A stretch of DNA of 64,000 bases from Ferruginibacter sp. (lineage in GTDB: Bacteria > Bacteroidota > Bacteroidia > Chitinophagales > Chitinophagaceae). This document shows, piece after piece, positions 25,291 through 33,164 of the stretch (the stretch's first letter is position 1; each line of letters opens with the position of its first letter). The DNA lies in NCBI GenBank assembly GCA_019638485.1, contig JAHBTP010000001.1:434001-498000 (forward strand), read 5' to 3'. The translations under genes were made by a program, and so were the position numbers. The notes beneath the pieces are model-generated. The model was given only the letters and a program-made list of their open reading frames with translations, searched no databases and had not been told where the DNA came from.

Positions 25291-25536
25291 TTATCCGCAG
25301 CATCCTGTTGAACAACTTGAAGCCTTTCCGCTGTCGTCGCCGCCAACTTTGTAGCCTGCTTTTTCAATCGCCTCAACCAACTCTTCTTTCACTTCGTCGT
25401 TTTCAACTGAAACAGATAATTTTCCTGCTTCCAGTTTTTCTACTTTAATGCCGTCAATGTCTTTGATTGCTCCGTTTACTCTCGACTGGCAGTGTGCACT
25501 TTGCATATCTGGTATGCTTAATTCTACATTTTTCAT
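25291..25536 (-). CDS. Degenerate HMA domain protein with Cys-rich tail
   Basis: An 81-residue HMA-fold protein. The usual CxxC is reduced to MQSAHC (only Cys16), the same kind of change as in the first HMA domain of the CopA ATPase encoded nearby (VESEHC). The last nine residues are SSCSTGCCG, adding three Cys. Metal binding may therefore use a Met/His/Cys set or the tail. It has its own copper-island operator with standard spacing and may lead a transcript into the AraC-like and reductase genes. Confidence 0.8.
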   Translation of the reverse strand: MKNVELSIPDMQSAHCQSRVNGAIKDIDGIKVEKLEAGKLSVSVENDEVKEELVEAIEKAGYKVGGDDSGKASSCSTGCCG

Positions 25537-25560
25537 TTGAACTTATTTTTTATTGTGATA

Positions 25561-25626
25561 CAAATTTCCGTATTAAACGAGGTGTTACTATTATGGTATT
25601 CCCTGTAAGATTTGTGATTTTTACTG
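25561..25626 (-). promoter_or_regulatory. Copper-island operator and -7 box
   Basis: The operator is at 25588-25626 and the -7-like box GAAATTTG at 25561-25568, gap 19 bp, upstream of the degenerate HMA gene. Confidence 0.73.
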
Positions 25627-25643
25627 ATTTTGAAATCGCCGTG

Positions 25644-26153
25644 TTATTCCACGATTAATTTACCTTTCATATAGATGTAATGACCGGGAAACGAGCACAG
25701 GAAATCATACGAGCCTTTTGCCGGAGCCGTAAAGGTAATTTCTGTGGTTTGCCCACCGCCAATCATATCCGTTTTTGCGATTACGGCGTTTTCCATTCCT
25801 TTAGGTATGTAGCCGTTGTCCTTAGCATCTATCGCAGCATTGGCAAAAGTGTTGAAGTCTGTGCCCTGGGCAAGTATAACAACATTGTGCCCCATTGCCT
25901 CAATCGGTGCTTTTCCGATGTGCTTTAAAATGAGCTTTACGGTTTCGCCTGCTTTGGCTTTCAGTTCGGTTTTGTCGAATTTCATATCATCGCCGCCGCT
26001 AATGGTAATTACATTTTCGTTCCCTGTTTCTGCGGGGGCAACTGTTTCTTCTATTACAGGCTGATTGCTCTCCTGTGTGGTCTTGTCTTTTTGCTGATTG
26101 TTGTTACAGGCAGTAAATGCGATTACCGACAATGCTAACACTAACTTTTTCAT
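25644..26153 (-). CDS. Azurin-like cupredoxin lipoprotein
   Basis: 169 residues. The lipobox gives Cys16 (IAFTAC), followed by a Pro/Glu/Thr-rich linker and a cupredoxin domain. The type 1 copper ligands are all visible: His89 (MGHNVV), Cys153 (FLCSFPGH), His158 and Met162 (YMKG). It is a blue copper protein anchored on the cell envelope. Azurins carry electrons; in a copper island it may also buffer copper or supply electrons to the multicopper oxidase or related enzymes. It has its own operator. Confidence 0.93.
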   Translation of the reverse strand: MKKLVLALSVIAFTACNNNQQKDKTTQESNQPVIEETVAPAETGNENVITISGGDDMKFDKTELKAKAGETVKLILKHIGKAPIEAMGHNVVILAQGTDFNTFANAAIDAKDNGYIPKGMENAVIAKTDMIGGGQTTEITFTAPAKGSYDFLCSFPGHYIYMKGKLIVE

Positions 26154-26188
26154 TTCTATTTGAGATTTTATTTTGTTATCTGATAGTG

Positions 26189-26254
26189 CAAATTTCAGTA
26201 CATAAGGTCACTTCCTCATTACGCTTTTCCCTGTTTGATTTGTGATATTTACTG
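26189..26254 (-). promoter_or_regulatory. Copper-island operator and -7 box of the azurin gene
   Basis: The operator is at 26216-26254 (distal half strong, proximal half degenerate) and the -7-like box GAAATTTG at 26189-26196, gap 19 bp. Confidence 0.68.
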
Positions 26255-26273
26255 ATTGGACAGGGCACAAAAA

Positions 26274-26294
26274 AGAGGGCTGCAATAACCCTCT
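26274..26294 (-). terminator. Terminator of the four-helix copper protein gene
   Basis: AGAGGG (26274-26279) pairs with CCCTCT (26289-26294); on the minus strand a TTTTTTG run follows. Confidence 0.72.
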
Positions 26295-26322
26295 AAATTT
26301 TAAACAAAAAAAAATGCCAGTA

Positions 26323-26661
26323 TTACGCTGCCATTTCCTCACAAGCCTTTGCACAAGCTCTGCACGCTTCTGCACATTCTTTACAATGCTCCATACCCAT
26401 TGCAGCGTGTTTCTCACACTCTTCAGCACAAGCGTTGCAAATGTCAGCACATAGTTTGCAAATCTCTTTGCTAAATTTACCATCAAGACTTAATACGTTT
26501 GCTGCCGCTTGGCAAATAGCTGCACATTCCAGGTCTAACTGGATACATTTCTTTACGTGTGCAACATCATCTTCATTTAAACAAGCAATGGCACATTGGT
26601 TACAGATAGCTACGCACTTCAGGCAAGCCTCGATACACGATTGAAATTTTGTTTGTATCAT
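26323..26661 (-). CDS. Cys-rich four-helix-bundle copper storage-like protein (DUF326)
   Basis: A 112-residue protein with no signal peptide and regularly spaced Cys along its predicted helices (CIEACLKCVAICNQC, CAAICQAAA, CKLCADICNAC, CEKHAA, CKECAEACRACAKACEE). This is the pattern of the DUF326/Csp family, in which cysteines line the core of a four-helix bundle and hold many Cu(I) ions. Cytosolic copper storage is the expected role. It has its own operator and terminator. Confidence 0.9.
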   Translation of the reverse strand: MIQTKFQSCIEACLKCVAICNQCAIACLNEDDVAHVKKCIQLDLECAAICQAAANVLSLDGKFSKEICKLCADICNACAEECEKHAAMGMEHCKECAEACRACAKACEEMAA

Positions 26662-26708
26662 AATATAAAATTTAAAAAATTAAGAAATAGATTTTATACT
26701 GTTTCTAA

Positions 26709-26774
26709 CAAATATCAGTCCCTTGCAAAAGAAATGCTTTGTAAAATTCCTTGTTTGAATTGTAAGATTTACTG
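26709..26774 (-). promoter_or_regulatory. Copper-island operator and -7 box of the copper storage gene
   Basis: The operator is at 26736-26774 and the -7-like box GATATTTG at 26709-26716, gap 19 bp. Confidence 0.72.
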
Positions 26775-26849
26775 ATTTGATATTTCGTAATATAAGGCTA
26801 TATAAATAAAACCTACCTAATATTATTTCTGTAAAGAATTAGAATAAAA

Positions 26850-26884
26850 AAAACGACAGTCCCAATTAAGGAACCGCCGTTTTA
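26850..26884 (-). terminator. Terminator of the CDF - lipoprotein transcript
   Basis: On the minus strand an AAAACGGCGGTTCC arm pairs imperfectly with GGGACTGTCGTTTT, followed by a long T run. Confidence 0.72.
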
Positions 26885-26911
26885 GCAAACGCAATAAAGC
26901 TAAGTTCTACA

Positions 26912-27301
26912 TTATTTTTTCAGTTTGTCGGCAGGAGGATTGTAATCAGACAATGTTGTTACCCTTACGGTATCAACCCCGGTAATATCCCAAGTGATAG
27001 GTATCATAGTCATATACTCACATTTCGGACACATATCACCCTCTGAACCTATCATTTCTTTATGACCGGGACAGCCTGTAATCAAATGTCCGTGGGCATC
27101 AATCAGCTCGCCTTTTTCGTTCCTGTCTTTTGCTGTAATTTTTTCGGCGGGTTTTTCAACCACCTGTTCCGTAGCGTGGTCGTGCCCGTCGCCCTCGGTG
27201 TGTGCGTGTCCGTCTTTTGCTGTTTTGGTATCGCCCCCGCAAGATGCTAAGAAAATCGCTAAGGAGGCAAATACGCCTATCAATAATTTGTTCACTTTCA
27301 T
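26912..27301 (-). CDS. Small metal-binding lipoprotein
   Basis: 129 residues. The lipobox is IFLASC (Cys21), followed by a His-rich linker (HAHTEGDGHDHAT) and a C-terminal module with CPGHKEM and MCPKCEYM, the arrangement of a HMBD/YHS-like zinc or copper site. It begins 48 bp after the CDF exporter gene with no operator of its own, so the two are probably one transcript. It may act as a periplasmic metal acceptor for the exporter (inferred). Confidence 0.8.
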   Translation of the reverse strand: MKVNKLLIGVFASLAIFLASCGGDTKTAKDGHAHTEGDGHDHATEQVVEKPAEKITAKDRNEKGELIDAHGHLITGCPGHKEMIGSEGDMCPKCEYMTMIPITWDITGVDTVRVTTLSDYNPPADKLKK

Positions 27302-27349
27302 TTCTATTTATTTTTTAGAGATTAAAAACTTGATTTTATTCCAGTAAGA

Positions 27350-28306
27350 TTAATGATTATGATGGTCGTGTGCTGACGGTTCAGCCTTTACAATACATAG
27401 CACCGAATTATCGTGTAGATGTGCTGGTGTTTCCAACTGGATGGTAACGTGATGGATATTCATATGCTCTAATTCGTGTTCTACTTTACGAAGTAATATT
27501 TCACTTTCTTCGATAGTCATTTTTTCATTTACAACGGCGTGGCACGTAAGTGCATTCAATCCACTTGTAATTGTCCAAATATGCAGGTCGTGCATACCGT
27601 TGATACCCTCGGTCTTCAGGATTTTTTCTGTTACCTTTTCTACTTCCACATTCTCCGGTGTGCCCTCCATCAGTACGTGTACCGATGATTTGGTAACTAA
27701 GTAACCGCTTCGCAATACCAGTATCGAAACAATAACGCTTGCCAACGGGTCTGCCCATCCCCAACCGAAGAACATAATCAGTAAAGCTGCGATGATAGCA
27801 CCTACCGAACCGAGCATATCGCTGATAACGTGCAGGTAGGCTCCCCGCATATTCAGGTTTTCTTTTACGTCAGCCCCACGCATCATTATCCAGGCTACAA
27901 GCACATTAACGAGTAAGCCGATGAATGCCACGATGAGCATACCGCTTGATTGAATTTCCGGCGGGTTCTGGAAGCGTTCTATCGCTTCGTAAATAATATA
28001 ACCTGAAATCAGTATCAACGTTGCGCCGTTGATAACAGCCGCTAATATTTCAAATCTTTTGTAGCCGTAGGTCTTGCCGTAGTCGGCTACCTTGCTGCTG
28101 AACTTAAATGCCATCAATGCAATGAACAATGATACCGCATCGCTCAACATATGCCCCGCATCGGCTAATAGTGCAAGGCTGTTAGTCAGTAATCCGCCGA
28201 TTACTTCTACTGCCATATACACCGTAATGATAATTAAGCTAATAGTTAGGGTCTTTTTATTCGCACTGTGCGAATGGCTGTGCCCGTGGTCGTGGTCGTG
28301 TCCCAT
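27350..28306 (-). CDS. Cation diffusion facilitator (CzcD-like) exporter
   Basis: About 318 residues. The start is chosen at 28306 (GHDHDHGHSHSH...), because the -7 box at 28337-28344 makes the upstream ATG at 28339 lie before the expected transcription start. The His-rich N-terminus, six transmembrane helices, the metal motif LLADAGHMLSD in helix 2 and HVISDMLGS in helix 5, and a C-terminal ferredoxin-like cytosolic domain (INGMHDLHIWTITSGLNALTCH) are all visible. The HxxxD/HxxxD pattern is typical of Zn/Co/Cd exporters. It shares the island operator, so it is probably induced together with the copper genes. Confidence 0.92.
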   Translation of the reverse strand: MGHDHDHGHSHSHSANKKTLTISLIIITVYMAVEVIGGLLTNSLALLADAGHMLSDAVSLFIALMAFKFSSKVADYGKTYGYKRFEILAAVINGATLILISGYIIYEAIERFQNPPEIQSSGMLIVAFIGLLVNVLVAWIMMRGADVKENLNMRGAYLHVISDMLGSVGAIIAALLIMFFGWGWADPLASVIVSILVLRSGYLVTKSSVHVLMEGTPENVEVEKVTEKILKTEGINGMHDLHIWTITSGLNALTCHAVVNEKMTIEESEILLRKVEHELEHMNIHHVTIQLETPAHLHDNSVLCIVKAEPSAHDHHNH

Positions 28307-28336
28307 ATTTCTTTTATAATTATTGTTTTTCTGCTG

Positions 28337-28402
28337 CAAATTTCAGCAGCAAAACATTTTATTTTAGTTCGTTATTCCGTGTTTTATTTGTAAGATTTAC
28401 TT
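28337..28402 (-). promoter_or_regulatory. Copper-island operator and -7 box of the CDF gene
   Basis: The operator is at 28364-28402 (proximal half degenerate) and the -7-like box GAAATTTG at 28337-28344, gap 19 bp. The distal end overlaps the last two codons of copA. Confidence 0.68.
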
Positions 28403-30808
28403 CTTCCACTTCAAGCGTAAACTGTTACTTACCACGCTCACGCTACTTAGAGCCATCGCTGCACCTGCAATCATCGGGTTCAGTAAGAAACCGTTAATCG
28501 GGTAAAGAATACCTGCGGCAATCGGAATACCGATAAGGTTGTAGATGAACGCCCAAAACAGATTTTGCTTAATGGTCGCAACGGTCTGTTTTGACAATCT
28601 AATCGCCTGCGGAATTTTGGTAAGGTCTGATGAAATGATGGTCATTTTAGCCACGTCCATTGCGATATCCGAACCTTTACCCATTGCGATACTTACATCG
28701 GCGGTCGCCAGTGCGGTACTATCGTTGATACCGTCGCCCACCATTGCTACCACTTTGCCCTGTGCTTGCAGTTCTTTTACAAAGTCTGCTTTGTGCTGTG
28801 GCAATACTTCCGCTTTGTAGTGCTTGATGCCTGTTTGCGATGCAATCGCTTTTGCCGTAGCTTCGTTATCTCCGGTCAGCATATACAGGTCGATGCCCAT
28901 ATCCTGCATTTCCTTGATAGCCGCTACCGATGTTTCTTTTATTTTGTCGGAAATAGCGATTACAGAAAGAGCCTGTTTGCTGTTTGCAAACCATATAACG
29001 GTTTTAGACTGTGTGCCCCATTCGTCCGCCTGCTGTTGCAGTTGGTCGGCAATGGTAATGTTGTTTTCGGCTAACAGTTTTTTATTACCTACATAGTAAG
29101 TATCGTTGTTGTAATCGGCTTTTGCGCCTTTACCTGTGATACTGTCGAAGTTTGATAATACAGTGGTGGAAACGCCCTCCAAATTTTTCACAACGGCTTC
29201 CGCTAATGGGTGCTCCGATTGCTTTTCGATGCTCAATAAAACATCTTTGGTCGCATCCTCATTGTTTAGCCATTGGATGCCTGTAACCTGTGGTCTTCCC
29301 TCGGTAATGGTTCCGGTTTTATCCAGTACGATAGCGTTTACTTTCTTCGCCAGTTCCAGACTTTCCGCATCTTTAATCAGGATACCGTTTTCAGCACCTT
29401 TACCAACGCCCACCATAATAGCGGTAGGTGTAGCCAAACCTAAAGCACAAGGACAAGCGATAACCAGTACCGTTACGGCTGCTAAAAGACCTTGTACAAC
29501 GCCATTGTCGCCGCCTAAGAAGTACCAAAGGATAAATGTAAGAATGGCAATGCTGATAACCACGGGAACGAAAATCCCTGCGATTTTATCCACCAGTTTT
29601 TGTACGGGTGCTTTACTTCCCTGTGCATCCTGCACCATTTTGATGATTTGGGCAAGCATTGTTTCTTTACCCACTTTTACCGCCTTGAACTGGAAACTAC
29701 CTTTTTGGTTGATGGTTCCGGCAAATACCTTTTCGTTTTCCTTTTTCAGTACCGGAACAGGCTCGCCGCTTAGCATACTTTCATCAACATACGAATTGCC
29801 CGATACGACCATACCATCCACTGCGATTTTTTCGCCCGGCTTAACCAAAATAATATCGCCTGCGTTTACATCTTCGATGGCTTTTTGTCTTTCCGTTCCG
29901 TCCGCTTCTATTACGATAACTGTTTTCGGCTGTAAGCCCATCAACTTTTTAATGGCTGACGAGGTATTGCCTTTGGCTTTTTCTTCCAATAGTTTACCCA
30001 ATAGGATAAAAGCAACGATTACGGCTGCGGCTTCAAAATACACGTGAGCGTGTAAGCCTCTCTGATGCCAAAAGTCCATAAACAGCATATTGAATACGCT
30101 GAATATATAGGCGATACCTGTACTTAATGCAACCAACGTGTCCATATTGGCAGAACGGTGTTTTGCCTGCTTCCACGCATTGATGAAAAAGTCCTTACCT
30201 AACCAAAGCACTACCGGAGTGGAAAACGCCCACATTATTTCGTTACCATAAGGCATATTCATAAAGAACATACCGATAATGACTACCGGGAGCGATAGGA
30301 TTACCGCCCAAATGGTTTTGTTTTTAAGTTTTCTGAATTTTTCGGCGTGGATAGCTTCTAAGGTTTCCTGCTGCTTGTTCTCATCTTCGAGCAAGAGGTC
30401 ATAACCGCCGTCCTGTACCGCTTTCCTGATTTGCTCGGAACTGGTTATATTAGGCAGGAACTCAACGTTGAGGTTTCCTGTACCGTAATTCACTTCCGCA
30501 TTTACTACGCCCGGAGTGTATTTTGCCATACTCTCGGCACTGCCTGCACAAGAGGCACAAGTCATACCCAATACAGGATAGGTCTTTTTAACGGTGGGAA
30601 CGCCGTAGCCCAAATCTTTGATTGCCTTTACAGCTTCGCCTACTACCTCGTTATCATTAACGGTAATAGCCGCCCTGCGGTTATTTAGCTCTACTTTGTG
30701 GGTTTCTACGCCTTTTACCTGTGCCAGTCCTTTTTCGACGATTAATGCACAGTGTTCGCTTTCTACATCCTCTAAAGGAATGTAAATTGTTTCTCTATTT
30801 GTTGCCAT
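28397..30808 (-). CDS. copA: Copper-exporting P1B-type ATPase
   Basis: 803 residues. There are two N-terminal HMA domains: the first is degenerate (VESEHC, one Cys), the second intact (GMTCASC, Cys84 and Cys87). Next come the transmembrane region, the actuator domain (SGEP at 347-350), the CPC motif in helix 6 (ACPCALG, 452-454), the phosphorylation motif DKTGT (Asp496), the SEHPLAEA nucleotide-binding motif, GDGINDSTALA, and the conserved YN near the end. It exports Cu(I) from the cytosol. A YNL/MAxSSVSVVSNSLRL ending fits the Cu(I) P1B-1 class. It has an operator whose edge overlaps the stop codon of the second HMA-AraC gene. Confidence 0.96.
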   Translation of the reverse strand: MATNRETIYIPLEDVESEHCALIVEKGLAQVKGVETHKVELNNRRAAITVNDNEVVGEAVKAIKDLGYGVPTVKKTYPVLGMTCASCAGSAESMAKYTPGVVNAEVNYGTGNLNVEFLPNITSSEQIRKAVQDGGYDLLLEDENKQQETLEAIHAEKFRKLKNKTIWAVILSLPVVIIGMFFMNMPYGNEIMWAFSTPVVLWLGKDFFINAWKQAKHRSANMDTLVALSTGIAYIFSVFNMLFMDFWHQRGLHAHVYFEAAAVIVAFILLGKLLEEKAKGNTSSAIKKLMGLQPKTVIVIEADGTERQKAIEDVNAGDIILVKPGEKIAVDGMVVSGNSYVDESMLSGEPVPVLKKENEKVFAGTINQKGSFQFKAVKVGKETMLAQIIKMVQDAQGSKAPVQKLVDKIAGIFVPVVISIAILTFILWYFLGGDNGVVQGLLAAVTVLVIACPCALGLATPTAIMVGVGKGAENGILIKDAESLELAKKVNAIVLDKTGTITEGRPQVTGIQWLNNEDATKDVLLSIEKQSEHPLAEAVVKNLEGVSTTVLSNFDSITGKGAKADYNNDTYYVGNKKLLAENNITIADQLQQQADEWGTQSKTVIWFANSKQALSVIAISDKIKETSVAAIKEMQDMGIDLYMLTGDNEATAKAIASQTGIKHYKAEVLPQHKADFVKELQAQGKVVAMVGDGINDSTALATADVSIAMGKGSDIAMDVAKMTIISSDLTKIPQAIRLSKQTVATIKQNLFWAFIYNLIGIPIAAGILYPINGFLLNPMIAGAAMALSSVSVVSNSLRLKWKK

Positions 30809-30834
30809 ATCTCGATTGCTTTATTTTCATAATG

Positions 30835-30900
30835 CAAAGGTGGCAACAATAAAGAGGAGTTCTATTGTGAAATTCTGGGTTTGATTTGTAAGATTTACTT
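30835..30900 (-). promoter_or_regulatory. Copper-island operator and -7 box of copA
   Basis: The operator is at 30862-30900 and the -7-like box CACCTTTG at 30835-30842, gap 19 bp. It overlaps the end of the regulator gene at 30899-31462. Confidence 0.73.
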
Positions 30901-31462
30901 AAACCTTATCCAGTGGCTTGCGCTTGTCTTCCCGTATCTGCTTGAAATGGCTCGGTGTAAGCCCTGTTACTTTCTTGAACTGGTTGCTCAAATATGCCAC
31001 GCTCGAATAATTCATACGGTCGGCAATCTCGCTTAACGACAGTTCATCGTACACCAACAGTTCTTTTATCTTTTCTACTTTCTGTGCGATAAAATACTTC
31101 TCAATAGTCGTACCCTCAATATCGGAAAACAGGTTGCTAAGGTAGTTGTAATCGTGGTGTAGCGCATCGCTCAACACGTCCGAAAGATTGGTTTTCGCAT
31201 CGTTGTCCTGATGGTGCACCAGGTCAATGATAACGTTCTTTATTTTCTCAATCATCCGGCTCTTCTTGTCGTCGATGACCTGAAAACCCAAAGGGTCTAA
31301 AACGTTTTCCAATTCTTCACGTTCTTTGGTGGTTAAATCTTTTTTAAGGGTTATTTCGCCCAGTTTTATATTGGTAGCCTCTATGCCGAGCTTGTCGAGT
31401 TCGTTCTGAACTACGAGGATGCAACGGTTGCAGACCATATTTTTGATAAATAATGTACTCAT
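30899..31462 (-). CDS. AraC-family regulator with N-terminal HMA domain (copy 2)
   Basis: A 187-residue one-component regulator: HMA-like domain (metal motif MVCNRC, Cys11 and Cys14), linker to ~95, AraC DNA-binding domain (HHDYNYLSNLFSDIEGTTIEKYF, then LSEIADRMNYSSVAYLSNQFKKVTG). It is closely related to the copy at 22105-22695. Unlike that one, it has no island operator upstream; instead a near-perfect -7 box TAAATTTG lies at 31508-31515, suggesting constitutive expression. It is therefore the best candidate for the primary copper sensor of the island, sitting next to copA. Confidence 0.86.
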   Translation of the reverse strand: MSTLFIKNMVCNRCILVVQNELDKLGIEATNIKLGEITLKKDLTTKEREELENVLDPLGFQVIDDKKSRMIEKIKNVIIDLVHHQDNDAKTNLSDVLSDALHHDYNYLSNLFSDIEGTTIEKYFIAQKVEKIKELLVYDELSLSEIADRMNYSSVAYLSNQFKKVTGLTPSHFKQIREDKRKPLDKV

Positions 31463-31507
31463 ATTTCGCTAAATCACAATTCATTTTGTTGCATCAATAC
31501 GCAAGTA

Positions 31508-31515
31508 CAAATTTA
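31508..31515 (-). promoter_or_regulatory. -7 box of the second HMA-AraC gene
   Basis: TAAATTTG on the minus strand matches TAnnTTTG exactly, 46 bp before the start codon. No island operator is near it. Confidence 0.5.
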
Positions 31516-31578
31516 AGATTAAAAATTAAGTATTTATTGATTATGAGCGACTAAGTGATGCAAACAACGGTTTTCATA

Positions 31579-31615
31579 GGGGAAAACAGCTAAAATCTTC
31601 CCCATTGTAGGGGAA
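31579..31615. repeat. GGGGAA/TTCCCC repeat cluster upstream of the second rteC
   Basis: GGGGAA at 31579-31584, TTCCCC at 31598-31603 and GGGGAA at 31610-31615. The last two form an inverted repeat with a six-base gap. They lie 77-113 bp before the rteC start, a candidate regulator site. Confidence 0.4.
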
Positions 31616-31691
31616 TATTGGCGGTTAAAGTGCTGTTTATTAATAACATTTGCTAAGGTACTCTGATATTGATAACGTAATCCTCCCTACT

Positions 31692-32537
31692 ATGAGAAAG
31701 TCATTAGGAACTATTGTTACCGAAATTCAGGAGCAGGAACGAAAATTTTCAATTACGTGCTCGGGGCTAATTGAAGAGGCTTTTCAAATGACGGTCTTTC
31801 TTCAGGAGCTATTGGTTTCGGCAAAAGAATGTGTGCTAAGTTCGGGATTTGAGAACGATGCAAAAGAGATTGAGTTCTTTAAAATGATTAAGCCCCAAAT
31901 CCTGGGCAAACTCATCTATTATAACAAGCTCTACCGGATAGAAACCTCGTGTCCGGTCAATAATGGGAAAATGTATCATAACTATTTCTCGAACCATTTA
32001 ACGGAGCTAAAGATTGAGTTCAGGGAACACATCTGCAACTCCCATTTTTATCGCTACTACCGTTCGGGCAGGGTGGATAAAGACCACGAATATTTTAAGC
32101 GTGGGCAGATAAATTACCTTGATGGGCTTAACAGCTACGTTTTTGAAATCGACCCGCAATTCTCTACCTATTACGATTACAAAGTAGCCCGCATCCTCGC
32201 CAACGACCTGTTATACGCCTACCTCTTAACCAAAATCAGCCCCGAAGAAAATCCCGACACCTTTTTTCAGAACACAGACGACATCAAAGAACTTTCCTGG
32301 ACGGACAGCAAAAACGCTCTGATTGAGCTGATGTATGCCCTGTACGCATCAGGTGCTATTTCGGACGGTAAGTTGGGCATCCGGAAGCTCACTGCTATTT
32401 CACAAGTCTTGTTCCGAATATCATTGACCGATGTGCATCACGCATTCCACCGGATGAAAACCCGTGCAGGCTCCCGCACCTTGTTTTTAGACCATTTGAA
32501 ACAGGCACTGGAAGAATATATGGATAAGGACTTATAA
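31692..32537 (+). CDS. rteC: RteC-family regulator (copy 2)
   Basis: About 281 residues from ATG 31692; an upstream TTG at 31650 would add 14. It shows the same motif order as the copy at 7340-8167: EIEFFKMIKPQILGKLIYYNKLYRIE, YRYYRSG, the DYKVARILANDLLYAYL helix, and LSWTDSKNALIELMYALYASGA near the C-terminus. In CTnDOT, RteC activates the excision operon xis2c-xis2d-orf3-exc. The same gene order follows here (two small HTH proteins, DUF3945, topoisomerase III), so this copy is the probable functional equivalent. The rteA/rteB two-component genes that drive rteC in CTnDOT are not in the window. Confidence 0.87.
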   Translation: MRKSLGTIVTEIQEQERKFSITCSGLIEEAFQMTVFLQELLVSAKECVLSSGFENDAKEIEFFKMIKPQILGKLIYYNKLYRIETSCPVNNGKMYHNYFSNHLTELKIEFREHICNSHFYRYYRSGRVDKDHEYFKRGQINYLDGLNSYVFEIDPQFSTYYDYKVARILANDLLYAYLLTKISPEENPDTFFQNTDDIKELSWTDSKNALIELMYALYASGAISDGKLGIRKLTAISQVLFRISLTDVHHAFHRMKTRAGSRTLFLDHLKQALEEYMDKDL

Positions 32538-32610
32538 ACACTCCATCAATAAAGAGTTTGAAAGCGATATGCATCCCGTATTGCTTTTTTTGTGTTTGCG
32601 CTTGCCCATA

Positions 32611-32626
32611 TATGCCAATTGGCATA
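32611..32626. promoter_or_regulatory. 16-bp perfect palindrome upstream of the excision operon
   Basis: TATGCCAATTGGCATA at 32611-32626. ATTGGCA recurs at 32728-32734 and 32738-32744 with 10-bp period, just before GACAAACACT and a GAATTTTG -7-like box (32766-32773). By analogy to CTnDOT, where RteC binds inverted half-sites before xis2c, this is a candidate RteC operator. Confidence 0.5.
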
Positions 32627-32799
32627 AGGGCTTGTTTTACTATACCTCAAATCGGAAAATTCGCCAAAACCCTTATTTAATGAGGCTTTCCGTCAAATTG
32701 TAAAATTTTCAAAAAACTGCTTTTTCAATTGGCAAGCATTGGCAGACAAACACTGCCACACTTCTGAATTTTGCCCTGTGAACATTAAACGACAGCGCA

Positions 32800-33153
32800 A
32801 TGAATATTATAACAGTTGACGAAGAAGTGTGGAAGCACCTCAACGAACGGTTGAAAGCCATCAGCGAATATATCCTCAAACTGGAAGATACAAGCTACGA
32901 TAGTTTGTGGCTCAACAATCACGAAGTCTGCCAGTACCTCCACATCAGCGAAAAAACATTGTGGCGTATGCGCACCAACGGGCAGATAGCCTTTTCAAAA
33001 ATGTACGGGCAGTATTACTATACGATTGGCGCAATCAAGGAAATGCTGAACGCCAATGCCGTGCAGACCACCGATGAATACGTGGAGCAGCTTATGGCGC
33101 AAGGCAAAAGCTACATCGAAAAAGGCAGAAAGCTGAAATCAGGTAATAAGTAA
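32800..33153 (+). CDS. Small helix-turn-helix (HTH_17/excisionase-type) protein
   Basis: A 117-residue protein. A helical N-terminus (VWKHLNERLKAISEYI) is followed by a MerR/excisionase-like winged helix: SLWLNNHEVCQYLHISEKTLWRMRTNGQIAFSKMYGQYYYTIGAIKEML (residues ~40-88). Position and type correspond to Xis2c of CTnDOT, an excision and tra-activation factor. The second HTH gene begins 11 bp downstream. A short Lys-rich tail ends the protein. Confidence 0.82.
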   Translation: MNIITVDEEVWKHLNERLKAISEYILKLEDTSYDSLWLNNHEVCQYLHISEKTLWRMRTNGQIAFSKMYGQYYYTIGAIKEMLNANAVQTTDEYVEQLMAQGKSYIEKGRKLKSGNK

Positions 33154-33164
33154 AAGTATAAGGT

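Noticed and set aside
28307..28339. ATG at 28339 as start of the CDF exporter
   Set aside because: It overlaps the predicted -7 box, so it would precede the transcription start; ATG at 28306 fits.
32745..32764. GACAAACACT and GCCACACTTC as a seventh GCC-decamer promoter
   Set aside because: No -7 box at 22 bp; a GAATTTTG lies only 1 bp after the second unit, so the geometry differs. Kept only as possibly related.
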